64,000 nt of DNA from Margaritifera margaritifera (GCA_029931535.1 JAQPZY010001250.1:868001-932000), one strand, 5' to 3'. Numbered from the stretch's first letter, positions 23,750-37,765 are shown. Made by a program: numbers and translations. The notes: generated by a model not told the origin, from the letters alone.

Positions 23750-24000
23750 AGTCTCACTGGTTAAGACAATTTTAATGCGTGAAATTGTACCTTCAAGTTC
23801 GACTAATTTAGTGATTTATTAATTTTTTATTTTAGCTTTCTCGTATCACTGTACGAGATGGTGATACACAAAAGATATGAGTAGTCCCGATATTTTTTAT
23901 ATGCGAAATAATACTTACAAGTCTTAATAGTCGATTAGTTTGTTTTTTTTTAATTTGCGAAATAATACCCTCAAGTCTGTATAGTCTACAGTGGGTAACT
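23750..24000 (-). repeat. Right inverted arm of element B
   Basis: Contains GCGAAATAATAC twice (about 23903 and 23956), each near AAGTC(T), the complement of the left-arm units. Confidence 0.6.
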
Positions 24001-24656
24001 TAATTTGAAAAGTCCACTAGGTTAGACCCCTGATGGCATTTTCTAGTACAACATGCCACCCATTTTAGAAATGATTTTTTGGCCATAGTGAAACTCTCCT
24101 GTCGCTTCAGCTCTGTATTTTTAGGGGTTTCATGGGGTTCCAAAGAGGAACTAACAAATTCTGAGAGTAAATTTGATAAGTTTGTTAATCAATACAAAGT
24201 ACCGTCTGATGATCTTGTAAAACGGGATCTACGGTTTCGATGTAACCATTTATTCAATAATTTAATCAGAATATCAAGATTTATGTCATCACAACGCCTA
24301 AATATATATTTTACGGACTATAGTGGGTGAAATATTTGACATTCTTAATACACAAAATCTGACAACTTCAATGGAAACAAAACGCCTAGGGGAAAATTTA
24401 AATTCTGCATGATATGTATTCTAGAAATATTCTAAGGTGACAAAAGAGCGTTTAATTAAGTGCAACATTGTGAAAAGGCTTCTGTTACTCATAAAGAGTT
24501 ATTACGAAAACTAATGTGTCAACATGAAAATTATACGAGATGAAAACAGCTTCACCATTTGGAATCAAGTATTTGCCTTCACACTCTGTATTCGTAAATG
24601 TTAGACGTTTAGACTGGCTCGAACAAAAGGGAAATAATCATGCTACCAGAAATGTA

Positions 24657-24754
<98 letters not shown>

Positions 24755-26211
24755 ACGTGTCTATATATATATATACACGCACACACACACTATTGTTAAA
24801 CTTCTGAATGCATTTTAAATTCAAGAAAAAATTGTTCGCAGTAAGTTTTTGTTTCATGTAGTATATGCACTATCAGACATAAAAATATACATTCTCTCTT
24901 AAGATAGTATATATTTCAAATGCACGTCTCAACATTCTTATCGCGAGATATTCGAGGAAAAACTTATCTTTTCATTTGACCGCAATGTTCAGGACATTCA
25001 GCTTAAAGATCTGCCTTTTCGCACGAATGAAAATATAAATTATTGCTTTTGCAGAACAGGCACACCTGTCAGATAATTATAACCAGATTGCCTTTCAGTC
25101 CACAACATAATACGTGATCAAAACAAAGCCGAATGGTATGGGCAACCAGAATAGAGTCATGACCGTATTGCCCTACATGAGGCAACTGTAAACTTTAGAA
25201 ACTGCTCATCGTCAGACCTTTTGTAACCTTAGCAGGTGTTTGCCGATAGACACCGAAAAGTTTAATTTTCAAGCAAATGGATCAATGGAAAATGTATAGA
25301 ATTTCCTTTTTGATAATGAAGTATGAGGTCATTACCCCAAGGCGTTCCGTGTTCTTTTCATTTGATAATTATAAGATTTACATATTCTTCAGTAATGATA
25401 TTCTATCGAATTCATATTCAGTCTTTGTTGCATTTTGTCGCGTCTGTGAGGCTGTGGAACATAGGCTTTAGGATTCACAATGAAGTTGGATACTTTAAAA
25501 CAAAAGATGGGGAAGTGCTACTTCTTCAAGCAGAATCAACGTTCTCAGTTTTATTTTTGTTTGTTTGTCTTCAAAATGGAATCTGTCTGACATTCAAATT
25601 AATCCTTACAAGATTTCAGTGTTGGACTTGATATCAGAGTCTGTCTGATTCAAGTCAATTCTTGTACACTGAATGATCTATGCATGCAAACTGAAGTTGT
25701 CTAGTAGGTCTACAAAATATACGTGGGATACTCCTTGAACGGGTATTTGGTTACTGCATTTTTTAGTACCAGTAATGTACTTTTTTCTCAACATATCGAG
25801 CTGGTATACTTTTGATGAACCAGGCACGCCGTATAGTCATATATCTCTCACTCTCTCTCTCTCTCTCTGGTCCATCATTTCTGACAATGATCATGAAATG
25901 GGTATATCTATCAAGTAAGCTAAAAGATCCTACTGTTGTCAGCAAGTTATTTTTTTAAAAATAGAAAACATACAATGTTCCTCCATATAGCTTTAGATGT
26001 AACCAGTTGCGGAACCAGAAGTGTCCAAGCAGGGATTGCATGAAAATTAATAAATAACATGTGAAGCGTAATAAATAAATAAATAAACCTAAATACATGC
26101 AGCAGAACTTTCACAATTCGACAATCTGCATCATTTACTTTATCTTTATTCCATATACTATTTTTACACAAAAGTAGTTTGTCACTGATTCAATCCACTC
26201 ACTGGACATGT
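24001..26211. other. Intergenic; compound (TA)(GT) microsatellite
   Basis: No gene was recognised. A compound microsatellite at 24658-24790 reads (TA)36, (GT)12, a short spacer, (TA)6 and (CA)7. A short (CT)n occurs at 25848-25868. Confidence 0.6.
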
Positions 26212-26509
26212 ATATACCGTCTGCACTCACTTATAAGATGAATCCAACTGCATACAACATAGAAGCTGATCTGCCATCGCATAATGAGCGTCAGGGTCTA
26301 TGTTGCTGTTCTACTGATTACTCCTAACAAACTGCATAGACCCAGATCTACGGATGCATTATGCGACAACGGGTCTGGGTCTATGTTGTTATTGTACTGA
26401 TTACTTCTAACAACAGCATAGACCCAGATCTGCGGGTGCATTATGCGACGACAGATCTGGGTCTATGCAGTTTGCACTTTAACACGCCTTATAAACGAGT
26501 ACATACGGT
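26212..26509. mobile_element. Palindromic MITE, copy 2, with three hairpins
   Basis: The ends are TACCGT...CACTTATAAG and TTATAAACGAGT...ACGGTA, flanked by TA. Inside are three successive inverted repeats built on CATAGACCCAGATCT / AGATCTGGGTCTATG with GCATTATGCG loops (about 26260-26320, 26333-26390, 26405-26475). The other copies have two hairpins, so one module was duplicated here. Confidence 0.8.
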
Positions 26510-26828
26510 ACTTATTATACATCTTAGAAATATCTATATTCATGATGCCCTATGTGAATCTGTCATACAGAGTAAAACATGCTAAAGTGAGACTAATCTT
26601 TCAGTTAAATTAATTACGCCATATTATTTTCTGAACAGACAAATACCTATGATTCGTACAAAACGATTATAAGGTATTGTATGGTTGTTGCTTTATCAGT
26701 TGTCAGATTATATATTATTTTCCATACAGAGAGTAATTGTTCCAAGCTTAGCCCACATTGGATTACAAGCAAGCTATGAATAGTAACAACAAACATATGC
26801 ATAATTCTGAAAAAAAAAGTGCGTTTAG

Positions 26829-26860
<32 letters not shown>

Positions 26861-29800
26861 GGAAGAATCATACAGAATTAAATTATCATAAAGAAAAATC
26901 CAAAATTGACAGATCAACCAACCATAAGAAATCACAAGAGAGAGAGAAACTGTGCTGTCATCCAAGCAACTTGGGACAAAATAGACGTTGACACTGGCGC
27001 TGACACCTACACGATGGAAAGATGGAAATCCTAATAACTTTCTGTATTTATGGCTAAAGCAATAGCCACTAGAGGTTTTCTTTTGAGTAACAATAGTATT
27101 GGAATTTTTATAACATTTTCAATTCTTTTTTTGTGTTGTTGCGATTATTAGATAATGTTTTCTTCACATTCCCCTTTGGCGCCCCAATAAAAACTTCATC
27201 CACCCTACTTGTGATGTCTATAGCACCTATTTTAGCACGCATGCCATATTGTACAAAAAATATCACAGGAAGTTGAAATTCCGGTTTTTGACATTTTGCT
27301 ATTAGTAATTTATAGAGTAATGGGCATTTTGAGGACTGTTCCTGGTCTTGTAGTGAGTCATTAAATTATTATTTTTTGAAGAAAAATTGGACGAAGTTAT
27401 TACGATTGTAATTTACACTGTAAATTCAATAATTTACTAATTGGTCCAGAGTTTTCAACATGTACAATATTTATTTCTACAAGATATTTATCAAAATATA
27501 TAAATTTATTGGATTTTTTTCAAATAAGCGCTTAATAGACGATATAAACTTACAGTACAGACGGACATTTCCTCCGTCATAACATCGATGCATGATGGTG
27601 ATACGCCGATAGCAATGTTACCTCCTATAACGATCACCTCCTGCAAGAATAATCTCCCACATCTAGCCAGTGTCTGATTTTCACAAATCTTACTCTCCAA
27701 ATTCATACTATTGACAAAATCATTTCACCTAAACAATTGCCTCCATTAAGCAGCCAAATTTGTTTATATTTTTTTTTCTTCGCATAAATGGATGGCAAAA
27801 AGAGGCTACTTTATAGTTTCCGTGACTAAATCTCATGGTAAGAAAGTTCAAAGTACTTTGAGGTATCAGTTTAGTATATGTGCTCTCAAGAGATAACGCC
27901 GAGTTAAATAGCAATTTGAGAACAGCAAAACCTGTCTTGAGTGAACGAAAAGCGGTCCCTCAAAAAAGGTGGTCTTCACTAGCGCTCATAAAATTATATG
28001 ACTGTTGATTCCTGCCTGGAAAATTTGGCCTTTCATACAGGTGGTCTTCCAAAATAGATAGGTTTTACATTATCAGAAGAAAAAAAAAATACCTTGCTGA
28101 AATTACACAATAATTGTTTCCTTACCAGTGATGGATCCAGAAATAACGTTAATGGGGGTGTGGTGGGGTTTAACAAGTAGGCGAGGGGTCTATGAAACGA
28201 ACGGACCTCACCCCACCCCAGCCCTTAGAAGCTCTTGCATTTTAAGCGTTTCCATAGCATAATTTTAACCATCTGACAGTAAGGACTTCCTCTAGAAAAC
28301 GTTTCGGTTGTTGTCCCGCTCTCATTGGGGTGGGGGGGGGGGGGGTGCGCACAGAGTCGCCCACACCCCACCTTCATCCGCCGATGCTTACTCACACTTG
28401 TCAAGACTTGCAATATTGCATACTAATATACATTACATCTTAGATGTAATTATAGCAGATTCAGTCGTGTGTAATCGGTAAAACTTTGGATATAATATGT
28501 TTTCATGCAGATTTGAGTATTATATGTTACATTTATAATATTACCAAATTATTTGTTACAGTTTCATGTGAGTCAAGGCAATAATCACTTTTTTTTAAAA
28601 ATACATATCTAACAACAAATACATATCAGATGTCACTCATGTGCATAAAACAATGTGACCGGTCATCGTTAATCTCATTTGTTTGATAACTAGGAAGCTT
28701 CTTTAAAAAAAATATTCAACAATTTTTTTATATTATTTATTTATTTTTTATATCATTTTTTTCCCTGTCCGCATAAAGATTGAGCATTCCATGTGTAATA
28801 GTTGTATTTGAGCAATGGACGGTTTCGTTCTCGAGATGTGTTCTTTGTGTGGTTCTCAAAGTTCAAACTTCGTAGTAACTCAGCTCCGAAAGTTATAAAA
28901 ATGTGTGCTTCAAGTCTCAGAACTGTAAGCTAGGTATAAAATATTGCAATAAGAATGACACTAAGAGAAGTACAAAGAGAGGATGCTAGTGAAATTCCAT
29001 TGAACAGTATTATTACTGTGTTTCCCATCCACGAAATCAATGCAAATTAAAGAGCGTTCTCTTCTCTCCAGTTTATAATTAAAAACAATTTGAAGGCCCA
29101 TGTTAAGAATGAGTCAACATTAAAAAAAATTGTAGAATGTTATGTCGCGCCTGCTTCGAAGGTACATAATCAAAAACTTAGCACAGCCACTTTATCAAGT
29201 AAAAGCAGGTCATTACAGCCATAATTTACATTTTATCGGTGCTAACATAAGTGATACAGGTGAATGCACACATCAAGTTTCATGACAATACCATGCAACA
29301 GTGTCTAGAAAACTGTGATACATGTAAGTCACTTCTATCTACATGTACCTTCTGCTTGTTGTGCATTTAAATTTGAACACATCCATCAAATTCAATGGAT
29401 GTACATACAAAAGTGTCTGTGATCACTGTGACATACTTTTAGTAGTACACCTTCCTAGGACAACGCACCATTTACCGATATACCTATAGAATGGTCAGAG
29501 GTCATCTGGAATTGCGAGGCAATACAGTCCGATATATCTTCGCGCCTAAGAGTTTATATTGTACACTGCCAAAGTAACTATAATCGCTCGATAAAGTACA
29601 AAATGTTTGAAAAACGCTTTCGCACGTGTATCGACCCCAGTTTTAGCTGGTAACATTCAAAATAAAATAACCGCAAATCGGCTTTTAAGTTTTGACTGGC
29701 GCCCCCCCCCCCCCCCCCTCTCTCTCTCTCTCTCTCATCCCCTCCCATTCAAACGTATGCAGCATCCGTTTTGCACGACTGGGTCGATCCTTTTAACTAC

Positions 29801-30244
29801 TCATGCAGTGTAATCGGAAAGGAGACATGTTATCGTTGAGAAAATTGTTAAAAAATTAAAAAAATAAAAATTGGTTGTTGTCTGGTTCTCGCCATGTTCC
29901 TATTATAGTTAACCTTTCCTTTCAGATAAGATAACTTAGAGAGTCCAATATTGTCGGGCACACTGTTCAATTTTCTCTGAAAACTGCGTCACACTTCGGT
30001 GCTCGTGAGACCTCAGATGTCTATCTCAGTACTTTTTCCCCATGTTGCACCGCGCCCATATGAAACAACCAACCAATCTCTGGAGTTCTGGGGAAGTTTC
30101 CAAACTAGCTGTCATGTGCATGACGTCACTGTTGTGATAATAACGTTAATGAGTAACTAATTTTTGACGAACAGCTCCATAAGGGATCCCCAAATTGCTA
30201 GCAAAGAGAAGAATAATGTATTCTGATCCTAACTTGTGTCATTT
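26510..30244. other. Intergenic, homopolymer tracts
   Basis: No convincing gene was found. Features are an A-tract near 26829-26859, a G-run at 28331-28345 and a C-run at 29702-29717 followed by (CT)n. The short minus frame 27706-27506 looks exon-like but cannot be supported. Confidence 0.5.
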
Positions 30245-30247
30245 CTA

Positions 30248-30268
30248 AACAAGAGTTCCGCGCGGAAC
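30248..30268 (+). repeat. Helentron-like terminal motif AACAAGAG plus palindrome
   Basis: AACAAGAG is followed by the perfect 14-bp palindrome GTTCCGCGCGGAAC (30255-30268). The same layout occurs on the minus strand at 52452-52430. I infer a terminus of a Helentron-type nonautonomous element. The rest of that element is not delimited. Confidence 0.4.
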
Positions 30269-30821
30269 ACTATAGTTTGCCTGCGAACCGTAATAACCTC
30301 CTTGTATATGATTTTTCAAAACCCATTGGCTGTTACTTTTCATTTTCAAGACGGCGCGTGCTTCGAGGCGGGAGTATGGATGAACTTAGATTTGGGATGC
30401 AGAATAGTTTAGCCGCAGTCTTTTGAACAAGAATTTACATTTCAAAAAAGAAAAAACAAAGTTAGTGTTTTGTTTTATGGTGCAACAGATTTCCATTAAA
30501 AAAAACAAGCAACAAAATCCATGGATTATTTTTATTGTTACAACCCGTTTACCATTCATAAAATTTTTAAAATTTTTTTTGGTTCTTTCATGGTGAAGCA
30601 AATTAGTATTTTTTTTTTTTTTTACAGTTGCCGTGGCCTACACCTTAGTGAAGAAAACTGTTATTGTTCAGTAGCTTCAATTTTACTGAAAAAAAACCCT
30701 TTCCCGTTGCACTAGCACGATTTTTTAGTATAAAAAAACTGTCTTTTACTCTTGCAGTAGCACCTTTTTAGTGGAAAACTGCCTTTTACTCTTGCAGTAG
30801 CAACAGCTGACACATGACGTC

Positions 30822-31270
<449 letters not shown>

Positions 31271-31379
31271 AAACATGGCTATAATGAAGACTTTGTGTTG
31301 GGTGCTCCTGCCGTAAAATACATCTTTTTTTCGGAGTGATAGCATTACTAATAATTTTCCATTCTGATAGACCTACGAC

Positions 31380-31726
31380 ATCCTATTCCTTTCCGTTAGA
31401 AAGCAGACGAACCTCATTTCTCTCCAAACACACGCAACACTGTTAAAAAACAGACAGACCCACCATACATGATAAACATATGACGTCATACAACATTTCT
31501 GTTAAAGTGAAGACAGTCATCTATTTCAACACTGTTACAAACCATACCCCTGGTTTTCATATACTTATCAATGAAACATTTTATGAATGAACGATTCTAA
31601 CTTAGGATTTACCCTTGTCTTTAGAAACTAAAAAAATAGGGTACTCTAATGTTAATTTCTCGTTGTCCTTATAATATAGCAAAAAAAAAAAATGCTGTCC
31701 TACCTCTATTTCTTATTTCACTCCAC

Positions 31727-31790
<64 letters not shown>

Positions 31791-31799
31791 TTTAAGGCC

Positions 31800-31867
<68 letters not shown>

Positions 31868-33900
31868 TATAGTAATAATAATTTATGGTATGCTGAGTAA
31901 GACTTTTTATAAGGCTACTGGGTGGTAGATAACTGGACTTGAACTATCTCGCTCTTTCTCCCTGTGTTTCACACATACAGACATACACACACCCTCTTCT
32001 TTTACGGGTTGTTAGTTTTATTTAAAGGGCTTTATATGGTATGTAGCCGGATGAGTAAGGTTTACTCTATAGGGTTGTAGTAGAGATACCGAAGGAGGTA
32101 GAGTAGGTATATTATAAAGGGAGGTCACTAAGTGGTCTTATAGAAGGGACTAGATGTTTTTTAACTTAATTTATAAGAGGGATCATAGAGCTGTATGTGT
32201 GGTTATTGACGTTAGTTTTATTTTGAAGGGAAAGATAACTGGGTGGATAGTAGATCCTTGGTTGGTGGATAGTAGGTCACTGATTGTTGGATAGTAGATC
32301 CCTGGTTGTTGGATAGTATATAGCTGGTTCTTGGAAGTAGATCACTGGTTGTTGGATAATAGATATCTGGTTGTTGGATAGCAGATCCCTGGTTGGTGGA
32401 TAGTAAGTCCCTGGGTGCTGGATAGTAAATAACTGAGACTGTGTGTATATTTCATCCCCTTCTATTACATCCTATTCTTCACTTGTGTGATAGTATGTTT
32501 GTATGCATGTAAGTATAGCGTGTGTATCAACACTCCTACCCTTTTCGTTAGATAGCAGGGGTGTGTGTTTGGATTGTAACCAAAAAGCGGTTGCTGGACA
32601 GTAGGGTGTGTGTTTGGATAGTAATAAAAAAAACCAGTTGTTGGACAGTAGGTGTGTGTGTTTGTGTGTGGATTGTAATAAAAAGATGGTTTATCAATAG
32701 TAGGGGTCTTGTGTTTGAATAGTAATTAAAAGGCTGTTGTTGTGTTTGAATTGTAATGCAAAAATATTTTTGCTGGATAGTAGGGGTGTGTGTTTGGCTT
32801 GTAATAAAAAAGCAGTTGCTGGATAGTAGAGGTGTGTGCTTGGATAGTAATAAAAAAGCGGTGTATGGATAGTACAGGTGTGTGTTAGGATTGTAATAAA
32901 CAAAGCGGTTGTTGGATACAACGGGTGTGCGTTAGATTGTAATAAAAAAGCGGTTCCTGGATAGTAGGTGTGTGTGTGTTTGGATTGTAATCAAAAAGCA
33001 GTTGCTGGATAGTAGGGGTGCCTGAGTGCTTTATAACAGATATTGGTTTGTGGATAGTAACTAGATGGTGGATAGTCGATAGCTGGTTACCGGAGATACT
33101 GAAGGTAGTTTTGTTTTTAAAAAAATAGCAGGGTAAAGAAGGCATATCATAATGGGAAGTAACTATGAGGCCTCATAGAAGGCGCTAGATGCTTTTTACT
33201 TAATTTATAAGAGGGATGATAGATTGCTGTGTGGGTTAGGGACATTAGTTTCATTTAGTAGGGATAGATAACTGATTAGTGGATAGTATATAACTGGGTG
33301 CTGGATAGTAGACAACTAGCTGGTGGATAGTATATAATTGGGTATTTATATGTAGAGATTATGAGGATGGTAGTTTTTTTTTTTAAAGTAGTGTAGAAAG
33401 CGATAGGGATATTATAGAATGGGGTAGAGATTTTAACTTTATATAGAAATTAGGGTTAGTATTGGGGTTGCTAGTTTTATTTAGAAGGGATTTAAATTCT
33501 GTTCTTTACCCCTTCTTTTACATCCTAGCCTGTTCTTGTTATGGGCAAAAAATATCAAAACAACATAATAAACCTGAAGTTATTGGAACTTATGTCATCA
33601 ATACAGACGACTGACGTCGTTCGGAAGCTCTGTTAAGATACACAACTTCAATGAATGGCTGTCTCATGTTAATTTCCCGTTTGTCCCTATAAACGTTCAA
33701 CCATTTGTCCGTATCAACTTTCGACCCTATTTAACACAGGACTCCTCTACAGCATTTCATTTAGAGGGCAAACCAAACTCGCATTTCTCTTCCAAACACA
33801 CGCAACACTATTACACAAACAGACAGACTCACTTGATGTCATACAACATTTCTGTTCGAGTGCAGGCCGTCACCTCGTGCTACACTGTTACAAAACAAAG
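31380..33900. repeat. GT-rich higher-order repeat block
   Basis: Direct repeats at the two sides (31400-31560 and 33775-33890) share TTTCTCT(T)CCAAACACACGCAACACT and CATACAACATTTCTGTT. Between them, (AAT)n tracts (31727-31788, 31801-31866) are followed by two related copies of a ~300-bp block (about 32040-32330 and 33060-33320; shared ACTTAATTTATAAGAGGGAT). A degenerate array of GGATAGTAG-based units of ~21 bp (32240-32430) and ~45-50 bp (32550-33030; TGTGTGTTTGGATTGTAAT) is also present. Long minus frames here are repeat artefacts. Confidence 0.7.
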
Positions 33901-34915
33901 GAACCAATATCGCGCTTATGTTAAATTCCCGTAGAGGCCTCGAATATTTTGACCCGAACACAGGACTCCCGTTTCTGTCTCAAGTGTCATGCTCTACTAC
34001 TCCTATCCATACCTCTACTTTTAAACATTTACTCCATGTCCAATCGTGAAAACACTGTTTAGTGCGACCTTAATTTAGTACGTATGGTTTCCTCAGAGAT
34101 AGATTTGAGACACTTGGCGTATTATTGGGTTAATTCATAAGCTATCAAGTCATGTCGGGTTATTTCTTCCAGCGATACCTTTAAATAATCATATATACAG
34201 ATATAATGACTATATCTACAAAACATCTTATTTAGCTCACTTTCGTTGCCAAATATGAAAGGGAGCTCCTACAGTAAAATGTGAAAATAATTCTTGAATA
34301 ATAATGATTACTCAAGTGTAAAAACAAATTTATACTGTATGATGAGAAGTAACTCTTGAAAAGCAATGATTATTGTATGTAAGAGTTATTGTATTTAAAC
34401 TGTTGTTGATGTAATGCTACATTTATACCTGCTACATTCATATTTATACATTGGTGATATTACATCATAAAAGAGTATTATGCAACAATATTATTGTTTT
34501 CGGTATGATAGATTCCCAGTTAAGAATACAAATTAAATAATGGACAATACAGTATTATTTGTTGAATTATGACACTTGGGAACTATATTTTGGATCCCCA
34601 CGACATTCGTAATTATCATAACGCACGATTAACATGACGTCTCCACTGCTTTCATTATTGACATTTTGTTTAGCATACATATTAGTCCCAATCTCCTAAA
34701 TTTATATCTGCTGTCTGCTGCCCTATTCTTACGTATCTTTACGACTGGATTAAAATAATAGCACCTGGAGAAGTGAAAGCATGAAATTTTCTTAAACACA
34801 CTGCAATTGTTTAGGTTTACTTCAGTCAGCTTCTAAACTCAGTTGGTGCCTTTTCTACAAATATGGTCAATAAGTACGTGTAATTTATAACCAGAGGATG
34901 GAACGATAACAGAGT
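33901..34915. other. Intergenic, nothing identified
   Basis: No long frame and no repeat structure was recognised. Confidence 0.5.
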
Positions 34916-35134
34916 ACCGTATATAATTGAGTATAATTCGATACCAAATGCAAACTGCATAGACCCAGATCTGCCGTCGCATAATGCGTCGGCAGATCTG
35001 AGTCTATGCAGTTTGTGAGAACTAATAAGTATAACAAACAACATAGACCCTGATCAGCCAGTGCATTATGTGACGGCAGATCAAGGTTTATGTTGTTTGC
35101 ATTTTCACCTGCGCTATACGCGAGTAAAGACGGT
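34916..35134. mobile_element. Palindromic double-hairpin MITE, copy 3
   Basis: This is the best-preserved copy: 219 bp, TA-flanked, with ends ACCGTATATAATTGAGTATAA and complement-like CTATACGCGAGTAAAGACGGT. Hairpin one is CAAACTGCATAGACCCAGAT...ATCTGAGTCTATGCAGTTTG. Hairpin two is AACAACATAGACCCTGATC...GATCAAGGTTTATGTTGTT. Confidence 0.85.
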
Positions 35135-35936
35135 AAATGCTCTAATAAAGTAGTATCGAAATTTTTGTATTAAATAAAGAAGAAATCAAAAAAAAAACAA
35201 CAACAAAAAAAAACGTTCACAATCGACGTAGCAGACAAACAAAAGTAGTAGCTATTTGCCTCAGTTAGTTTCCTTCTCTGAGCGGCTCTGTTTTTTTTAT
35301 TTTTGTTTCAAACACTTCAATCAATTGTTTCGATTGTCTCATATTTAAAGCTAATACAGAAAGACCAGAAGTGATCCTAATGTCAGTGACGTAAGATTCT
35401 AAGATTGGATATACAGTAGACATTTCAATGGGCAATTAAAAAAAGGTGTGTGTCTGCGATATTTCAAACGCTTGCTCTGAAACTGGCACATCTGTTACTG
35501 CAGATTCCATATCTGTGAATTGTAGTTACTTATCTTTCCAGGAATGGATTGCCTCTCAACAGTGGATATTTTGCTATACAGTATCTAGCTGAACGAGCAT
35601 TTGACTCAGTTTAGAATGATTTTAAAGAAAAACTTATTTAAAAAATCTCATGTTTTCACTATGTATTGTTTAGCGAAATACTTACTATGGGGAGGTGATT
35701 ACTTGATAGAAAGAGAAGCAACGCACACGATACTAACTTCCCAACAAATGCGTTATCAGTGGAGAGCAGAAGGCACAATTATTGGATATGTTTTTGCAGG
35801 CTATTAACGAATGCACGACATTTAGAGCTTTGCTTTTTGTTGGGCCCGGTAATGTAGCTGTTAATGAATACACGGCATTTAGAGCTTGCTTTCTGTTATG
35901 CCTGGTAACGTAGTTGGAATGAATACACGGCATTTA
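35135..35936. other. Intergenic, with ~60-bp partial triplication at its end
   Basis: No gene was seen. Three diverged copies of AATACACGGCATTTAGAGC-type sequence at about 35806-35936 directly abut the LINE tail. Confidence 0.5.
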
Positions 35937-36193
35937 TCATCATCAATCTTTATTTCCTCTTTTCAGAGATAAGGATGCAGACAAAGGAAAAAGAAAACAA
36001 TATTGAAATGAATTGAATTAGTTATATACAATTAGCAGAGGTGTACATGAGAGGAATCTATGAGTTTTACCTATGAGGATTCTTATATGAGGACACTATA
36101 CTTATCAAAAGTATGGTGCACTCTTGCGCAATCCTCCAATACTTAATTATTGTACACATCATCATTATTTTACAGAAAATAATATTGTATATG

Positions 36194-36286
<93 letters not shown>

Positions 36287-37310
36287 GCATGAAGACATGA
36301 TTATCAAGATTTCTACGATCACATAATTCCAAATCTTGATAATCTGAAAATCGATCTTATTACCATGAAAAGAATCCATGAATTACAGTTGCAGAGAACA
36401 CTGAGACAGACATTATACAATTTCTCAGTATTCAGGCTCATCTAAGCCGATACCGTTGGGAAATTCTCTACCCAGGAGTTGTTGAATAAATTCTTCATCT
36501 GATATATTATGAAGGTACACGCCAAGACGAATGTCAAAGTTATTTATAATATGTGTCCAAAATATGTCTCGTTGTCGCACAGTGCTCTGACAGGAAATAA
36601 ATGCATGGATTATTACATCTGTGTAAGAGTAACTGCAGTGTTTACAAACTTGCATAGTATTATTTGGAACAGTTATCAGAACATTTGCAAGGGATGTAAT
36701 TAACTGTACCTCTCTTGTTGTTTTTGGAGTTTGCCATAAAATTGAGGGTTTTATAGAAGTATGAACATTTTTGAATCTTTTGTAGGAAATGTCAGTATGG
36801 CACAAGTTTGTAAAGCGCTCGTTTTCATATTTATGAGTGGCATGTTTTATAAATTGTTTCCACTGTATTTTTCCTGGAAATATTTTGTCTCTGACAAAAA
36901 TTTCAATAAATTCATTAATATTATATTTCTGCAAAATGCTACATATATCTGGAATAAAGCCTTTTTGTTCTGTAACATCTTTTCTAGAAAGATGTAGATA
37001 TAGTCTGAATAAAAATATTATTTTAGTTGTTGCATTTTCGGGAAGATGGCATAATTTACCAAGAAAGTTAAGTTTCCTTTCTTCAGTTTCTGATATAATT
37101 CTCTTTATCCGGACCGCGTGTTTTGAGGAAAGCCTTGCAGAATTTTGGTACAATGATGTTGAAAAACATCGAGCTTTCTCAAGTCTTTGAGTCTGATATT
37201 CGACCAAACTTCACAACCATAAAAGGCTGATGGTATCACAATTTTTTGGTGCAAAAAGTAATTATGCACCTCCTGTGTTTGTGTAGCTACTAAAGAAATA
37301 GGCAATATAC
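35937..37310 (-). pseudogene. 3' end of a non-LTR retrotransposon (CR1/L2-like)
   Basis: On the minus strand, 37305-37105 encodes VIPSAFYGCEVWSNIRLKDL and FQHHCTKILQGFPQNTRS, the conserved region just after the RT domain of CR1/L2-type LINEs. A frameshift near 37120 moves to the frame of 37207-36425. That frame carries ERKLNFLGKLCHLPENATTK and a C-terminal CKHCSYSYTDVIIHAFISC zinc-knuckle-like motif (C-x2-C-x(8)-H-x(4)-C) before the stop at 36425. The 3' untranslated part contains a (TA)n tract (36197-36282) and ends near 35937 with a short ATGATGAT tail after AATAAAGATTG. The 5' part (endonuclease and RT) is absent, consistent with 5' truncation during insertion. Confidence 0.75.
36197..36282. 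repeat. (TA)n microsatellite inside the LINE 3' end
   Basis: About 43 uninterrupted TA units. Confidence 0.95.
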
Positions 37311-37663
37311 GTCCAAACTGACGACCTGTTTTATTATTATGGAAAAAAATACGTCTATGTCTTTTTCAGGAATGTCATGATTCATCGGCATCAAAAATAT
37401 AATTTTTACTATAGAGCGCTAGTCACCTCTCACTCCCCTAACAGTATTCTGCCTAAATTCCTGAGCCGTATCTTTGCTTGGCTGCTGAAAAACTGAAGAG
37501 GCTGTAAATTAAGGTACCAACTGTAGTCATTATTGAAAATCTTGAATCCACCATCGGCTTTCTTTATGTTTTCACACCTCGTAATGCATTTGCCCCGTTT
37601 CATCGTCCTGGGTTTCCGTTGAGTCGGCCTGTTGTTTCAGACGGACGGACAGACAAACGCATT

Positions 37664-37672
37664 CATATATAT

Positions 37673-37765
<93 letters not shown>
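37664..37765. repeat. (TA)n microsatellite
   Basis: About 50 TA units with one early AGA interruption. Confidence 0.95.

Larger units (their letters stand above)
16397..24000. mobile_element. Decayed Polinton/Maverick-type element B
   Basis: An interval of ~7.6 kb is bounded by inverted arms that contain tandem ~60-bp subunits around (G)GTATTATTTCxxAAATTAAAAA (left 16397-16640, right complement 23750-24000). Inside are an integrase remnant and two further coding remnants on the minus strand, and a hydrophobic ORF on +. Two of the minus-strand genes (integrase and the VRS-type ORF) are homologous to genes of element A, so A and B belong to related lineages. Boundaries are approximate (within ~20 bp). 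The arms do not match those of A, so B is a different family. A single extra arm subunit is visible at 17030-17080. No polymerase or capsid was recognised, and all ORFs are broken. Confidence 0.6.

Noticed and set aside
27506..27706. Minus-strand 66-codon frame with GGNIAIGVSPSCIDVMTEE
   Set aside because: It looks somewhat protein-like, but no family, partner exon or clear splice sites could be supported.
31692..31928. 78-codon frame rich in Ile
   Set aside because: Poly-isoleucine produced by the (AAT)n tract.
32694..33145. Two Thr/Pro-rich minus-strand frames
   Set aside because: They read through the degenerate GT-rich tandem array; the repetitive composition follows the DNA repeat.
36509..37190. 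Plus-strand frames of 64-117 codons
   Set aside because: Antisense shadows of the LINE C-terminal coding region on the minus strand.
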